Notes under the pieces: model-generated
The model's database searches: none
What the model saw: only the letters and a program-made list of their open reading frames with translations
Told to the model about the DNA's origin: nothing
DNA from: Coturnix japonica
Lineage: Eukaryota > Chordata > Aves > Galliformes > Phasianidae
Reading direction: 5' to 3'
Length of the DNA: 64,000 nucleotides
Assembly (NCBI RefSeq): GCF_001577835.2
Contig: NC_029516.1
Span: forward strand, 94,771,840-94,835,839
Translations under genes and position numbers: made by a program
In this document: positions 16,231 through 29,487 of the stretch, piece after piece
Layout of the letters: every line of letters begins with the position of its first letter
How positions within the stretch are numbered: the first letter of the stretch is position 1

Positions 16231-19200
16231 AGGGTATAAGGGGCAGGTGGGTGGGCGTGCGGTATCTTTTTTATTCTGTTTTCACCGACGGGATTTCCGT
16301 GTTTTCCTCATGTTTGTGGACAGAGGGGAAAGGATGAGTATGGGTCGTTCGGTTTGTCTTGCTGGTCTTATTCTTTTTAACTTTACCCCATTGTTTTTCA
16401 CAGCTTTATCTTGGAAAGCAAGCAAAATATGTTAGAAAAGATTGTGTGATGATTACTTACTTTGTGAAGGAAGCTGAGGGGCATGTTTAACTTCCAACAT
16501 AAAGCATGGGGACTTACACATTAGAGGACACGTTTTGCTCTCTTGTGCCTTGTATTGAGTTATCACAAGTTGTTCTGTTGAAAGTTAATTGAAAAGGAGG
16601 TGTTTCATTAAAAGTGTGGCATTTTCAGGAGGATAAAATGTTACATTGAAGGGCTCAGTGTTATAAATGTGTGTGAATTTAAAGGTCGAAAAAGGCTCAA
16701 AACTGCTTGTATTATGTTGATATTTTTTTTGGTTAGTGGAAAGGTAGAAGGCCAGCCCAATGGTGACACGATCCCAGCTGAGCAAGCCAACCCTTCAGAT
16801 GACACTGTTGCTGGTGCTGGGAGTCGTCAGAATGATCAGATAGTGCAGAAAATAGAGGAAGTGCTCTCTGGAGCCCTTGATACAGAACTGCAGAGCAAAT
16901 CAGGTAAATGAAAACACATTTGGCAAATACGTTCTTGTTAAGAAGATTGTCGTAGTTCTTAAGTCATTTTTACAGGGACAAAAAAGTACTTTTCAATACT
17001 GCTTCTCTCATCAAGCTTAATCTAGCAAGTTGTGTGTTTATTGTAATGTTTGTTAAGTATTTTTTTTGTCTGCTGTGATTTACAACCATAACTAAGCAGA
17101 GATGAAAAATTAAAAATTATGAAAGCATTATCTAGTGTAAAAATATTATTTTTCTTTTTTATCCATTACAGTAGCAACAAAATAGTAATATTGCCAAGGA
17201 AAAGATGTATAGAGAAAAACCTGTTTTTTGGTATACTGTGTTTTATGCTCTATTTTTAATATAGCTGCTTTGGGGTCTTGATATGTTGTTCTTACTAAGA
17301 AAGCTTGTATTGATGTGGACAGAAGGACTCTTTGTTGTGTTATTTTAGATTGGTATGTGGGTTTATTTCTGATAGTGATATATTAGAATTCAGAAGTATA
17401 TGATTGATTAAATGTTCTGTCAGAGTAAGATGCTTGTTGTTTTAAACTAAATAAGGCACTTACCTTTAATTCGTAGGTACTCAAATTGCAGTATTCCAAA
17501 TGTTAAGAAAAAGTTAAGTAGCAGTTTTGTACATCAGTAAGTTACTGGATTTATTATTCAGAAAAGTTAGCTTTGAGTATCCCTTCTGATGAGATTGGTC
17601 TCTTAGAATTTCCAAATCAAGACAGACACAGAAAAGGTGTAATTATTGCACTTGTGGGTGGTTTTTTTTTTCCCTCTTGTTTGTTTTTTGCCTTTTTTTT
17701 GTGTTTTGTTTTGTTTTGTTTTTAATTTAAAACGTAGAGGGTACTTGGTAAGTATAGTTCCAGACTGAGTTCGTAAGCGGCAGCATAGAAAATAGTGACA
17801 GAAAACGTTTATTTCAAAAATGTTATTTACAACATTTTGACATTACCTCTTTCCTTATATGTACGGTGGTTTGTCTACCTGGAACATTTTTAATATTCTT
17901 ACAGAGCTATATTATACAAGTAGCACTTAGGTTGGTATCTGTTTTATTTGTGTTGTTGTTCTGCTGTAGAAACGTGAGGTAAGCTAACATGGTGTTAAAT
18001 AAGTGAGCTGTATTAATCTTGAAGTTGATAAACTTAATCTAAGGTTTTGTTGTTTTGCTGTAGAAGAGTGAGGCAAGCTAACATGTTATTACATAAATTA
18101 GATGTATTAATCTTGAAGTTGATAGTCTAAGGTTCCTGCAGTTAATGTTGCTTTTAGTTAACAGGAATTGTCTGAAAGTGCTGTGCAGAAGTTTGTTTAG
18201 CTGTTTTGTTAAAATCTTCAAATGCACTCTCAGCAATGTTTTTGGAAATATTAAAAAAAAAAATAATGTATTTTTTATTTAAAAGTAGGGGTGTTTTAAA
18301 GCTACCTAAGATGTATTTATGGGATCTTAGTCATATTGGTTAAGTGCAGTTGCCAACAATTTTTGAATGTTTTGTATTATTTACTTGAAAAGAGTAGCCA
18401 TTCTAATCACAGACATTAATTGGAAAGCTCATTTCTGCACTTCCTACTAAAATATAATTATTTAAGATGATATACAAGTAGACTTGAATATATAGCTAAT
18501 GCGTAACAAAGACTGGCAATTTACCAATTAAAGAAGTATCTTTCTCATGAAAATGAGAGAAGAGTAAGAACCTAACATAGCTGCTGCAGTCAGCTCTAAG
18601 CTTCTTCACAGTATCTTAAAGCCTGTTGTGAATTGAGGAAGTAGATGCTGTTTTGTCAAAGACATTTAAAGAACTCTACTGATCAGTGAGGTATGTAATT
18701 AGTAAATATTCCTGTAGTACTGAACTCACTCAGAAGTTTTGCGAGTAAGACTTTGTAAAGCAAACTAGGAGGTACTTGGCAGGCCGCATTTTCTGCACTA
18801 AGCATGCCACCACTTAAGTAATTTGTATGGAAAATTAGAGTTCTTTTTATTTTCATCTCTAGCTTGATGTAGTTTAAAAACATGTCTTCTGCCTCCTGGG
18901 AGATTGTATTGATGTGCTGTATATAGGTTAAGAAAAATAAAACTACTTGTTGGAATGAGTCATGTTCCCAGTGGAACTGTGTTATCAGGAAGAAATGGTT
19001 AATTGTTTGAAGAGTTGAAAACTTTTTTGAAAGGAGATTTATTTATTTTTACAGTGCAAGAGGGCAGAAGAAGGAATGTCTGTTGGTGGTGTCTGATAGT
19101 TTAGTGAGGAAGGCATGCGTGTCAAGTTTAAATTGTTTTGTGCCTTTTCCAAATGTTTGATTACGTGTCTAAAATAACTTTTAATAATACTCATAGGGAA

Positions 19201-22200
19201 AATATCATTTTTTTTCTAGATGTAGACAAAACTACTGTGAGCAATAGCACTCAGTCTACTAAAAGGAGCTGTACTGCTGAAGGTGAAGATGAAATTCCCA
19301 GAAAAAAATCAAAGAAAAACAAAAAGCACAAAAGCAAGAAGAAGAAGAAAAAGAAGAAGAAAAGGAAGAAAGAGAAAAAGCATAAAAAGCAACCAAAGGA
19401 GGCAAAGTTGAGTGCACGTCCTGGAGAACATGCAGACTTGCAGCCTGCTTCTCACTTGATTCCAGAGAAATCAAGCGCCGCACTGACTGTGCAGCATGGG
19501 GGGTTTGGAGATGCAAATCTGGCTGTCCATACACAGCCAGAAGAACTGTCCTTACAGGCAAATGTGGAGCCTGATAGACAAGCTTTAGGACTTGCTTCTC
19601 AGTTGAGAACTGATTCTCAGCCATGTATGGAAAATCTTGAAACTGAGAAGGGGACATTATGCGCAACAGATCCTCAGTTTAATTTAGAAGGCAGCCAGTT
19701 TACTGTTCAACAAAATGCTAGTATGACTCAAACTCAAATTTGCACTAGAGAAGAACAAATTAAACCGGCTCATGAAAATATTTATCCTGTAGCTGTCAAT
19801 GTGAGCGAAAAGGGTGATTTTTTTGTTACTGGAAGTGTTGCTTCAACTAGCATCCCATCTGGAGTTGCCAATAAATCTGAACTTCAGAAATTAATTTTAC
19901 CTTCAGAAGTAAAAACCTTGGATACAAGTTTGTCATCTAGTACCGTGGAGGTATCGACACATTCAGATACATCTCTGAAGTCTGTGGCAGTGGGAAGCTC
20001 AAAAGACTTAGAAACAACTTCAGGATATATGTGCTTGGCAAGCAGTGTGATGGCAATTCCTAAACCTGCAAATCAGGCAGATCTGAATACTGTGAAGGTA
20101 AATGACATGTCTATGGCCGTGGGAGAAGTGAGAATTCCAGGAGCAGCTGAATTACCAGTTTTATCTTGTAATTTAAGAGCGACACAGTGCAGCTCCATGG
20201 AGGGTTCAGGTGTCTTGAAGGCAGCCTCAGAATCTGTAGTTATGATGGGAGATTTGAAAAACAAAGAAGTGGACCCAGATACTGCTTTGCAACATTCTTT
20301 TAAAGTACCTGCAGAAACTGCTGTGACCCAGGCGCATATTGTAAGTGCCAAAACACCCCTGGCACCAGGGACTGTTGAAGTGAAGGATATTGAACCAGAA
20401 GCGTTACTGCAATGTACATTCTTAAAAGAAAAGCAAAGCTTGACAGACATGAGTGTTGTTGCAGAAGCAAAAGGTTTACAAACAACATCAGAACATGTTG
20501 TCCAGACTCTTGTTGCCCAAACAGTTCCAGCTGCTCTGCAATTGGAAAACAGTAATATTTTGAGAGGTTTGGAAGCAACTCCTCAGTCTTTGCAGAAAGA
20601 AGACATGGAAAGAGCGACTAAACTGTCTTTGCAAATGGAAAGCATGAAAGCTTCAGAAAAACTTTCTAGTGGCAGTATGGAACCAGTTGTGGTGCCTGAG
20701 GCACTGGCAGAGATGATGCATTTGAAAACAACAGCAGAAAGAGAAACAGCGCACATGGAAACAGCTGCAGTACCTTTTTTTGCAAATGAAACAGAGAGTT
20801 GTGTAGTCTCTCAGCCTGAGATCATGGCAGGTATGAGAGGGTTGAAGACAACCCCACAAGAGAGAAAGGATTCTGAAGTAGCTAGAAGTTCCACCATTGC
20901 AGGAGTGAAAGGTTTGGAGAACTTGTCAGAAGTTAAGGCAGTTGCAGAAGCAAGTGGTGCCAAAACAAGTTCAGAATCTTCACACCTAACAGAGATGAAA
21001 AATTTGGAAATGACTGTGGGGTCTGAAACAAGGACAGAAATGCAAGACTGGGGGACAACACTGATATCTGAGGTGGGAGATCTGAACAAAGCAAAAGTAA
21101 GGAACAGAGAAACAGTAGAACCTGTGCAAACAGTGACAGTGAAAACTTCAGACACAAATTCAAAACCTGTATGCTTGGAGGAGTTAGGAACAACAGCAGA
21201 GTATGGGACTGGAAGTAAGACAAACAAAATTGAAACAGTAGAGTTTTCTAAAACTACTCCAGGACTTTTGCGGGAACAAGTAGTAGGAAATTCAGAAGCA
21301 ATGTTAGAATCTTTCCCAAGAGCAGAAGAAACAGCGATGGAAATGAGAAACTTGAAAGAAACTTTGCAATCTGGTATATTTTCAACAGAGAGGACAGACA
21401 GAGAAAAAACAGAGTTTTCATCTGTGATTGATGTAAAAGGTTTGAAAGAAGCTTCAGTAATTGAGAAAGGGATGAAAGCATCAGAAGCTGGAGAAGTGAG
21501 GTTGGAAAGTATGGAAGAGTCTGCAGCAGCAGGAATGAAAGGTTCTGAAACAGTCAGAGAACCTGAAGTATGCACGGACATCCAAGATGTAGAAACTTCT
21601 CCAAAACATGGAAAGATGGCAGAGACTGATGTTTTAGAGGATGCTACAGAAGCATTCACTGTAACAGAACAACATACAGAATCTCTTCCACAATATTTGC
21701 ACACTGAAATGCAAGAGCATGCGCAAACTGTTTTAGAAGCCAAACCTACTGCAGAATGGAAACATAAAGAGGCTGCAGAAATCTGGGTTGCTGCTGAAAT
21801 GAAATCTTCTGAAGCAGTTCCAAAAGTGGAGGATACAAGAGATTTGGAGACAGTGCTGGGAAGTGAAGTTGTTGCAAAAGTACAGTATTCAGAAGGGGAG
21901 CAGCATCAACAAATGGAAGATACGAGCATTCCCAGCCTGTCTCTGGAATCTGAGATGATTGCTGAAAAGAAAGATTTGGAGAAAGCACTACCATCAGAGC
22001 CTTTCATAGCACTAAGTGATAGGGAGGTTGCAACGGAATCTGGGGTACCTTCAGAAACAATTTTTAGTTCTTCGCATGCTGCAAATGTGAAAGATTCAAC
22101 AGGGATCCCTGAATCTGAAATAACCAGGGATGTAGAACACTTAGAAGCTCCTCCAAGCTGCGTAGCAGAAACAAAAGGTTTGGAAGCAACTCATATTTCT

Positions 22201-25200
22201 GAGACTATTGTAGAGCTGAAAGATGCAGACGCAGTTGAAGTGGAGGCAGACACAAAAGATTTGGAAGCAGCTCCAGTATCTGAGGCTGTTACAGAAGGAG
22301 TTCCGGTACTTGTGGAAGATGCAAACCAGTTGGAAGGCATTCCACAAGCGGAGGCTGACAAAGAAGTGACTGCAGAAGAGGCATCTGAGGCAAGAGATTC
22401 AGAAACATCTGATGTGCAACCTGATGTGGCAGCACGAATGAGGGAGACTTTAATGAGACTTGAGAAAGTTGAAAAAAGCAGCCATAGAAGCAGTGAAAAG
22501 AGTAAACATGATGCAAAGAAACAAAAACGGAGTCGGTCTAAGTCCCAGTCAAGGTCTAGGAAGCGGAAAAAAAAATCAAGGTCCCGTTCTACTTCAAGGC
22601 GTTTGACCTCTAAGAGAGCACGATCTAGGAGCAGAAATTATTCAGATTCCAGAAAAAAGCATTCCAGATCTAGATCCCAGTCTGTGGAGAAGAGGGAGAG
22701 AAGAGTGTCTTCCCGAAGGTCCAGACGCAGACGTTCCAGGTCATCTGACCGCTACCGGTCTAAGTCCAGGTCAGTGGAAAAGACAAGAAGGTCTGGACGT
22801 GGCCGTTCCAGGTCATCTGACCGCTACAGATCTAAATCCAGATCTGTGGANCTAGATCCCAGTCTGTGGAGAAGAGGGAGAGAAGAGTGTCTTCCCGAAG
22901 GTCCAGACGCAGACGTTCCAGGTCATCTGACCGCTACCGGTCTAAGAGAGAAAGCAGGTTATCTTCCCGAAGGTCCAGGCGCAGACGTTCCAGGTCTTCT
23001 GATCGCTACAGATCTAAGTCCAGATCAGCAGAGAAGAGAGAGAGCAGGCTGTCCTCCCGAAGGTCCAGGCGTGGACGTTCCAGGTCTTCTGATCGCTACA
23101 GATCTAAGTCCAGGTCAGTGGAAAAGACCCGAAGGTCCGGACGCAGACGTTCCAGGTCATCTGATCGCTACAGGTCTAAGTCCAGGTCAGTGGAAAAGAC
23201 CCGAAGGTCTGGACGCAGACGTTCCAGGTCATCTGATCGCTACAGGTCTAAGTCCAGGTCAGTGGAAAAGACCCGAAGATCTGGACGCAGACGATCCAGG
23301 TCTTCTGACCGTTACAGGTCTAAATCGCCATCAGTGGAAAAGAGAGGAAGCAGATTGTCCTCCTGGAGATCCCGACGCAGACGTTCCAGGTCATCTGACC
23401 GTTCTAAGTCTAGATCCAGGTCATCAGAAAAGAGGGGAGGTAAAGAATATTCATGGAGATTTAGAAATAGAGGGTCTGGTTCCTCTGATCGTTCAAAATC
23501 TAGGTCTAGATCTGTAGAGAAGAGGGGTCGGAAGGCATCTTTGCGGAGATCTAAACGTCGGCGCTCCAAGTCCTCTGATCGTTACAAGTCTAGGTCCAGA
23601 TCAGTAGAAAAAAGAGATCGAAAGCAGTCATCACGGAAATCAAAACGTCAGCGCTCAAAGTCATCTGACCGTTATAAATCTAGATCCAAGTCAGCAGAAA
23701 AAAAGAAAGAGTCATCGCGAAAATCTAAGCGTCGTCGCTCAAAGTCTTCTGAGCGTTACAAATCTAGGTCTAGGTCTGTAGAAAAAAAACGCAAAGAATC
23801 TTCAAAGAAATCAAAACGGAAGCGTTCAAAATCCTCTGACAGTCTTAAATCAAGGTCAAAATCTGTAGAAAAAAGAACAAGTAAGTTAGCCTCAGCAAAG
23901 TGCAGTAGAAAACAGACAGACTCTTCTGAACAGGAAAAAGTAGATGGTTCTGAACCTGTCACAAGTGAAATCAGCTCCTCCAAATCCTCTAATGGTCCCA
24001 TGTCAGTACCTTTGTCTCTTGAAGGAATAAATGGCCCAGAGCTGCCACCACCATCTGGAAGTGGATTTTCCAAAACTGCTGAGAGTCTTGAGACAAGCTC
24101 ATCTATTGAAAAAATGGATAGTCCACAGCCTTCAGCAACACCTGAACTTGATAGCTCCAAAACCTCAAATGATCAAGAACAGTGTTCTGTGTCTGTGGAA
24201 AAAGCACAGGTGTCTGTGACCTCTGAAAATGGGTCAGCCACTCTCTATGGCTCTGACTTAGGATCCATGCCAGTGGATAAAAACGTACCTCTGGAATCTT
24301 CATCTCTTAATGAACTTACATTCTCAGCATCCTGTTCAGTATCTTCGTCTGTTGAAAAGAGAGATCCAGAGATTACTTCAGTGACAGAATCTAATCTCTC
24401 CATATCCTATCAAGATGAGTCAAGATCTATGTCTCTGAAAGAAATAGAGGGTCCACAGCCTCTTTTGACAAATGAGAGTGGATGCTCCATATCTGCTGAT
24501 GATTACAAGTCAGCCTCCATGTCCTTGGGAAACACAGAGATTCAAGAATTTTCAGTGATACCTGGAAGTGTACTTTCTGATGGTCATGAATTGAGGCACA
24601 TTCCCGCTGAAAATGCAGAGCCCCAGGAGTTTTTGCAAGTGCCTCAAAGTGGATCTTCTGAACTGGCTGACAGCACTGAGTCAAGATCACTGTCTTGTGA
24701 AACAGCAGAAGTTCAAAAACCTTTTTTAGCACCTGAAGTAACAAGATCTGAGTTCCTTGATGCCCATGAGTCAATCTCCTTACAAGTTGCACAGGGCCAG
24801 ATGGAGGTGCCTTCTCTGGTTTCTGATAGTGTATGCTTAAGGACTCCTGACAGGCCTGAATTGGGATCCAGCTTTGTTACACAAATAAAGGAGCTTCCAT
24901 TGATGTCTGAAGGTACGTCCTTAGAGTCACCTGTTGAAAAAGTAAAGGCTCCTAGTGCTTCTCTGACATCAGTGTGTGGTCCTGTTGAGATCACAGTTGA
25001 CCACATTTCAATTTCATCTTCTGCAAAAATGCAGGAAGTTTTTCTAACTACTGGAGGCCAAAACTGCCAGTCTTCTGAAGCTCATGAGTCCGGTTCAACT
25101 GTCGACAGAGATTTAGATGGTTCAGCGTCTTCACAAGTACTTGGAGTTGGCTGCTTTGAGACTTCTGAAATGCATGAATCAAGACATCTGCCTGCTGGAA

Positions 25201-28200
25201 AAATAGAGGCTACAGAATCAGCTTTGTCTAAAAGTGGAATTTCTTTGTCCCATCATGACCGTGAGTCAGAATACAGTTACTTTGAGAAAACGAAAGGTGT
25301 GGATACTGTGGAATCAGTAAGCACATATGCTGAAAAGTTAGAGACCACAGTGCCTTGTCAAACATCTGAAGGCGGGCTTTTCGTGTTACCTGATAGTCAT
25401 GAAGTGAGAGCTACTCAAACTGAAAATGTAGAAGTGCAGGTGTCATCCTTGCCCTCTGAGCAGAAATGCATTGCATCCCCTGATGAACATCAATTGAGAT
25501 CTCCCTTTGGTAAAGAAATACAGGTGCAGGAGGAGCAGCCTCTGATAGACAATAGACATTCTATTTCTTCCGGTGATCATGAGTTGACGTTCACTCCTTT
25601 CAAGAAAGCTGATGTAGAGGATCCTTCACAGATGCCTGGAAATGAATACACAGTGGGCCTTCCTCATCCAGAGTTGATGTCAACCCCTGCTGAAAAAACA
25701 GAGGTACAGGAACTCTATCTGATTCCTGAAGAAAGATGTTCAGTGTCTCTTGAGAGCCAGGAATTGCTGTCATCTGCAAATACTGAAGTGCAAGAGCCTG
25801 CTCTAATGTCTGTAAATGAATATACTGTATCCTGGAAGTGCCAGGAGTTGAGAGCTAGCTCTCCTGAGAAGGTAGGGATGCAGGAACCTTCTGTAGTACC
25901 TGACAGCAAATGTGCTGTGTACTCTGGAGACCAGGAATCACAGACTTTGCCTGCTGAAAAAACAGAGGTACAGATGCATTCTTTGATGTCTGAAAATGAA
26001 TATGCTGCATCTCTTGAGGGCCAGAATATGACAGCTGTTTCTGCTGAAATTGTGCAGGAGCCTCCTGCAATATCATGCAGAGGATACGTTGTGGTCCCCA
26101 GAGGGCAGGAGTTGTCATCTCCTCTTGCTGAAAAAACAGAAGTGCAGGAGTGTTCTGTGTTCTCTGAAAATGAATATGACATATCTCCTGAATGTCATGA
26201 TTTGAGATCCAGTCCTGTTGAAAAAGAGGAAACAAGGGAACCTCCTGAAACATCTGAAAGTGAAAGTTCAACGTCCACTGATGACCAGGAGGTGCATTCT
26301 ACTGCTGCTGGAAAAACAGCGGTACAAGAGTTGTCTCTGATGTCTGAGGGTGAATGTGCCACGTCCCCTGAAGTTCAGGAGCTGCATTCTAGCCCTGCTG
26401 AAAAAGTAGAGAGTGAGGAACCTTCTCTAACATATGAGAATGAACATGCAGTGGCCTTTGAAGGATATGAATCAAGATCGACTCATGGCGATAAAACAGA
26501 AGTTATAGATTCTTCTTTGACTTCTGAACATGACCATTACTTGTCTTTCAAGAGCCAGGAGGTAAGATTCACCACTATTCAAAAAGTAGATGTTCAGGAG
26601 CTTTCCCCGACATCTGAAACTGAACATACAGCATCCCCTGATAGTCAGGAGTTAAGATTCCTCACTTCTGGACAAACAGGTGATTCTGAACCTTTAACAT
26701 TAAATGATAGAGGCTCCGTGTCCCCAGATGGCAATGACTTGAAATCCATCCCTTTTGAAAAAGTGGATGATGCAGCATCTTTAATGCCTGAAAGTGGATG
26801 CTCCATGTCCCCTGGTGGCAACAGTGTGAAATCTGTTCCAGGTGAAGAAAATGGTGATCTAGAGCCTTCTTTGACATATGAATGTAGGCATTCCATGTCC
26901 CCATATCATGAGAGCTGTGAGGTGAAATCTCCCATGGAGGAGGATGGTTTAGAGTCCTCTGCTAATTTTGAACGTGGACGATCTGTTACCCCTGAGGGAC
27001 ATAATGAGAAATCTGTCATAGATGAAGAACTAGATGAGCGGGAGCCCTCTTTGACATCTGAACATAGGCGTTCCACATCTCCTGATGAGCATGAGTCAAG
27101 ATCTAGTGTTGGTGAAGAGGGGGAGTATTCAGAACAGCTTCTAACAATGGAACGTAGATCCTCCATTTCTTCTGATGAGCATGATTCAAGGTCAACTGCT
27201 GGGGAAGAAGCAGAGGATGCGGAACCCTCCTTGACAGGTGAAAGAAGAGATTCCACATCCTCTGATGAGTGTGAATCAAGGTCCTCCATTGGTGAAGAAG
27301 CAGAGGACCATGAGACCTCCTTGGCTGCTGAACGTAGAGATTCTGTGTCTTCTGATGAACGTGATTCGAGGTCTACTGCTGGTGAAGAAGTAGAGGATTT
27401 GGAGCCCTTAGCAGCTGAACGTGGACGTTCTGCGTCTCCTGATGGACATGAGTCAAGGTCAACCACTGGTGAAGAAGCAGAAGACCAAGAGCCGTCCTTG
27501 ACAGCTGAGCGGAGGCACTCCACATCTTCAGATGAACGTGAATCGAGGTCTACCACTGGTGAAGATGTGGAGGATGTGGAACCCTCCTTGACAGCTGAAT
27601 GTAGAGACTCCACATCCTCTGATGATCAAGATTCAAGGTCTACCACTGGTGAAGAAGCAGAGGATATGGAACTGTCTTTGACAACTGAACATAGACGTTC
27701 CACATCCCCTGATGGACGTGAATCGAGGTCTACTATTGGTGAAGAAGGAGAAGATGTGGAACCCTCTTTGACAGCTGAACGAAGAGATTCAACATCATCA
27801 GATGACCGTGAATCAAGGTCTACCACTGGTGAAGAAGTTGAGGATATGGAGCCACCTTTGGCTGCTGAAGATAAACATGAGGGGTCACCTTCCATACTTG
27901 AGAAGTCAGAGGGACAGGACTCTTCTTTTATGACTGAAAGCAGGCGATCTGAGTCTTCTGAACGTGAGAAATCTGGATCTGAATCTGCTGAAAAAATGTC
28001 TGACAGAGAGTCTTCACAAAGGTCTAGAAGTAGACCCTCAAAATCTCCTACTCACCAAATGAGTCGATCCCCATCTGTTGACAAAACAGCAGATGAAGAA
28101 TCTTCACGGAGGTCTAGGCATAGACGCTCCAGGTCCACGTCTGTTGAAAAAGCAGCAGACAAAGAGTCTTCACGGAGATCTAGACATAGACGCTCCAGGT

Positions 28201-29447
28201 CTGCTGCTCGACAAATGAGTCGGTCACCATCTGTTGAAAAAACAGCAGATAAAGAGTCTTCACGGAGATCTAGACGTAGACGTTCCAGGTCCACTGCTCG
28301 CCAAAGGAGTCGATCAAAATCTGTTGACAAAACAGCAGACAAAGAGTCTTTGCGGAGATCTAGAAGCAGACGGTCCAGGTCTTCTCAGCGCAGATCCCAG
28401 AGATATGATGCAGACTCTCGCTCTAGACGGAATCGCTCCAGATCAGCAACACGTAGAAGAGCATCAAGATCAAAATCTAATCGTCGTTCTCGATCTAGCT
28501 CATTGTCACGTTCAAGGCACAGAAGAAGAAGTAGATCAAGGTCAGCATCAAGAAGGCGGCGTTCTTTATCGAGAGACAGGCGCAGAAGATCTCAGAGAAA
28601 TAGATCAAGATCTGCTGATAGAAGAAGAAGAAGATCAGATTCAAGAGATCGAAGGATATCACTGAGATTACGGAGCAGGAGTCGAACACCTCTTCGTCAA
28701 AGGCGATCGAGGTCAAGAGGAAGAAGGCGGAGCTCTAGTAGATCACCAATTCGACTGCGGCGATCAAGGTCTTCAGGGAGAAGAAGAGGTTACAGCAGAT
28801 CACCTGATCGTCGAAGGTCCAGATCATCAGAAAGATTCTCAAGCAGGTCACCAAAACGCCTTACAGACTTGGGTAAGTGAAAGTTTTATTTCTGGTGAAT
28901 TTGTGGCTGAATAATTTTGTGTTTGTTTAAATAGTCTGAATTTGAACATTTTTTGTAGCGTCCATAAGGAATTTCTTGAAGTCATTTGCTGCATTTTTAA
29001 GCAGTGATGATCAGTGAGGTAATTTTTATCGTGGAGCTGTATTTGTGCCATCCGTTTGGATGAAAGTGCATTTAAAGCCAAGGACATACATTTAGCTTTA
29101 ATGTGTTTACTCAGAGGTACTCTGTTGTCATCTTAGGGAACACATTTCATTTTAACTGTTTAGTAAAAGCCTAGAAGTCTGTAAGAAAGTTGGGGGCTTC
29201 TGGTTTTCCTGAGAACTAGCTGAAAGAACATGTGACAGTAAGTGCCAGTTAGAGAAGTTTTAGTTCTGTTATTAACTATAACTCTTGTTTTTCCTGTTAT
29301 TTATTTATTTATTTATTTATTTTGTTTCTACTTTCATGTTTGTTATTCAAAAGCTTTGCTGTATTAAGGGGGACACTGTTGAACTATTAGTCAAGTATGT
29401 GATAGGAGGTTTGATGGTCTGTACTGCGCAACTCTGTGGGCTTCAAA

Positions 29448-29487
<40 letters not shown>

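Noticed and set aside
20811-21743. 310-codon minus-strand frame opposite SON exon 3
   Set aside because: Antisense shadow of a long exon rich in Glu, Thr and Ser codons; no recognisable product, no promoter.
22851-22866. Real frameshift in SON
   Set aside because: The break coincides exactly with the N and a duplicated contig end, and conserved SON sequence continues on both sides.
22740-23420. Regularly spaced repeats considered as a CRISPR-like array
   Set aside because: Units are tandem, in frame and encode RS motifs; no spacers and a vertebrate context.
26906-27613. 235-codon minus-strand frame opposite the SON 30-residue repeat
   Set aside because: Repeats with the same period as SON on the coding strand, so it is a mirror of that array.
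28234-28665. 143-codon plus-strand frame inside SON exon 3
   Set aside because: Out-of-frame reading of the RS domain.
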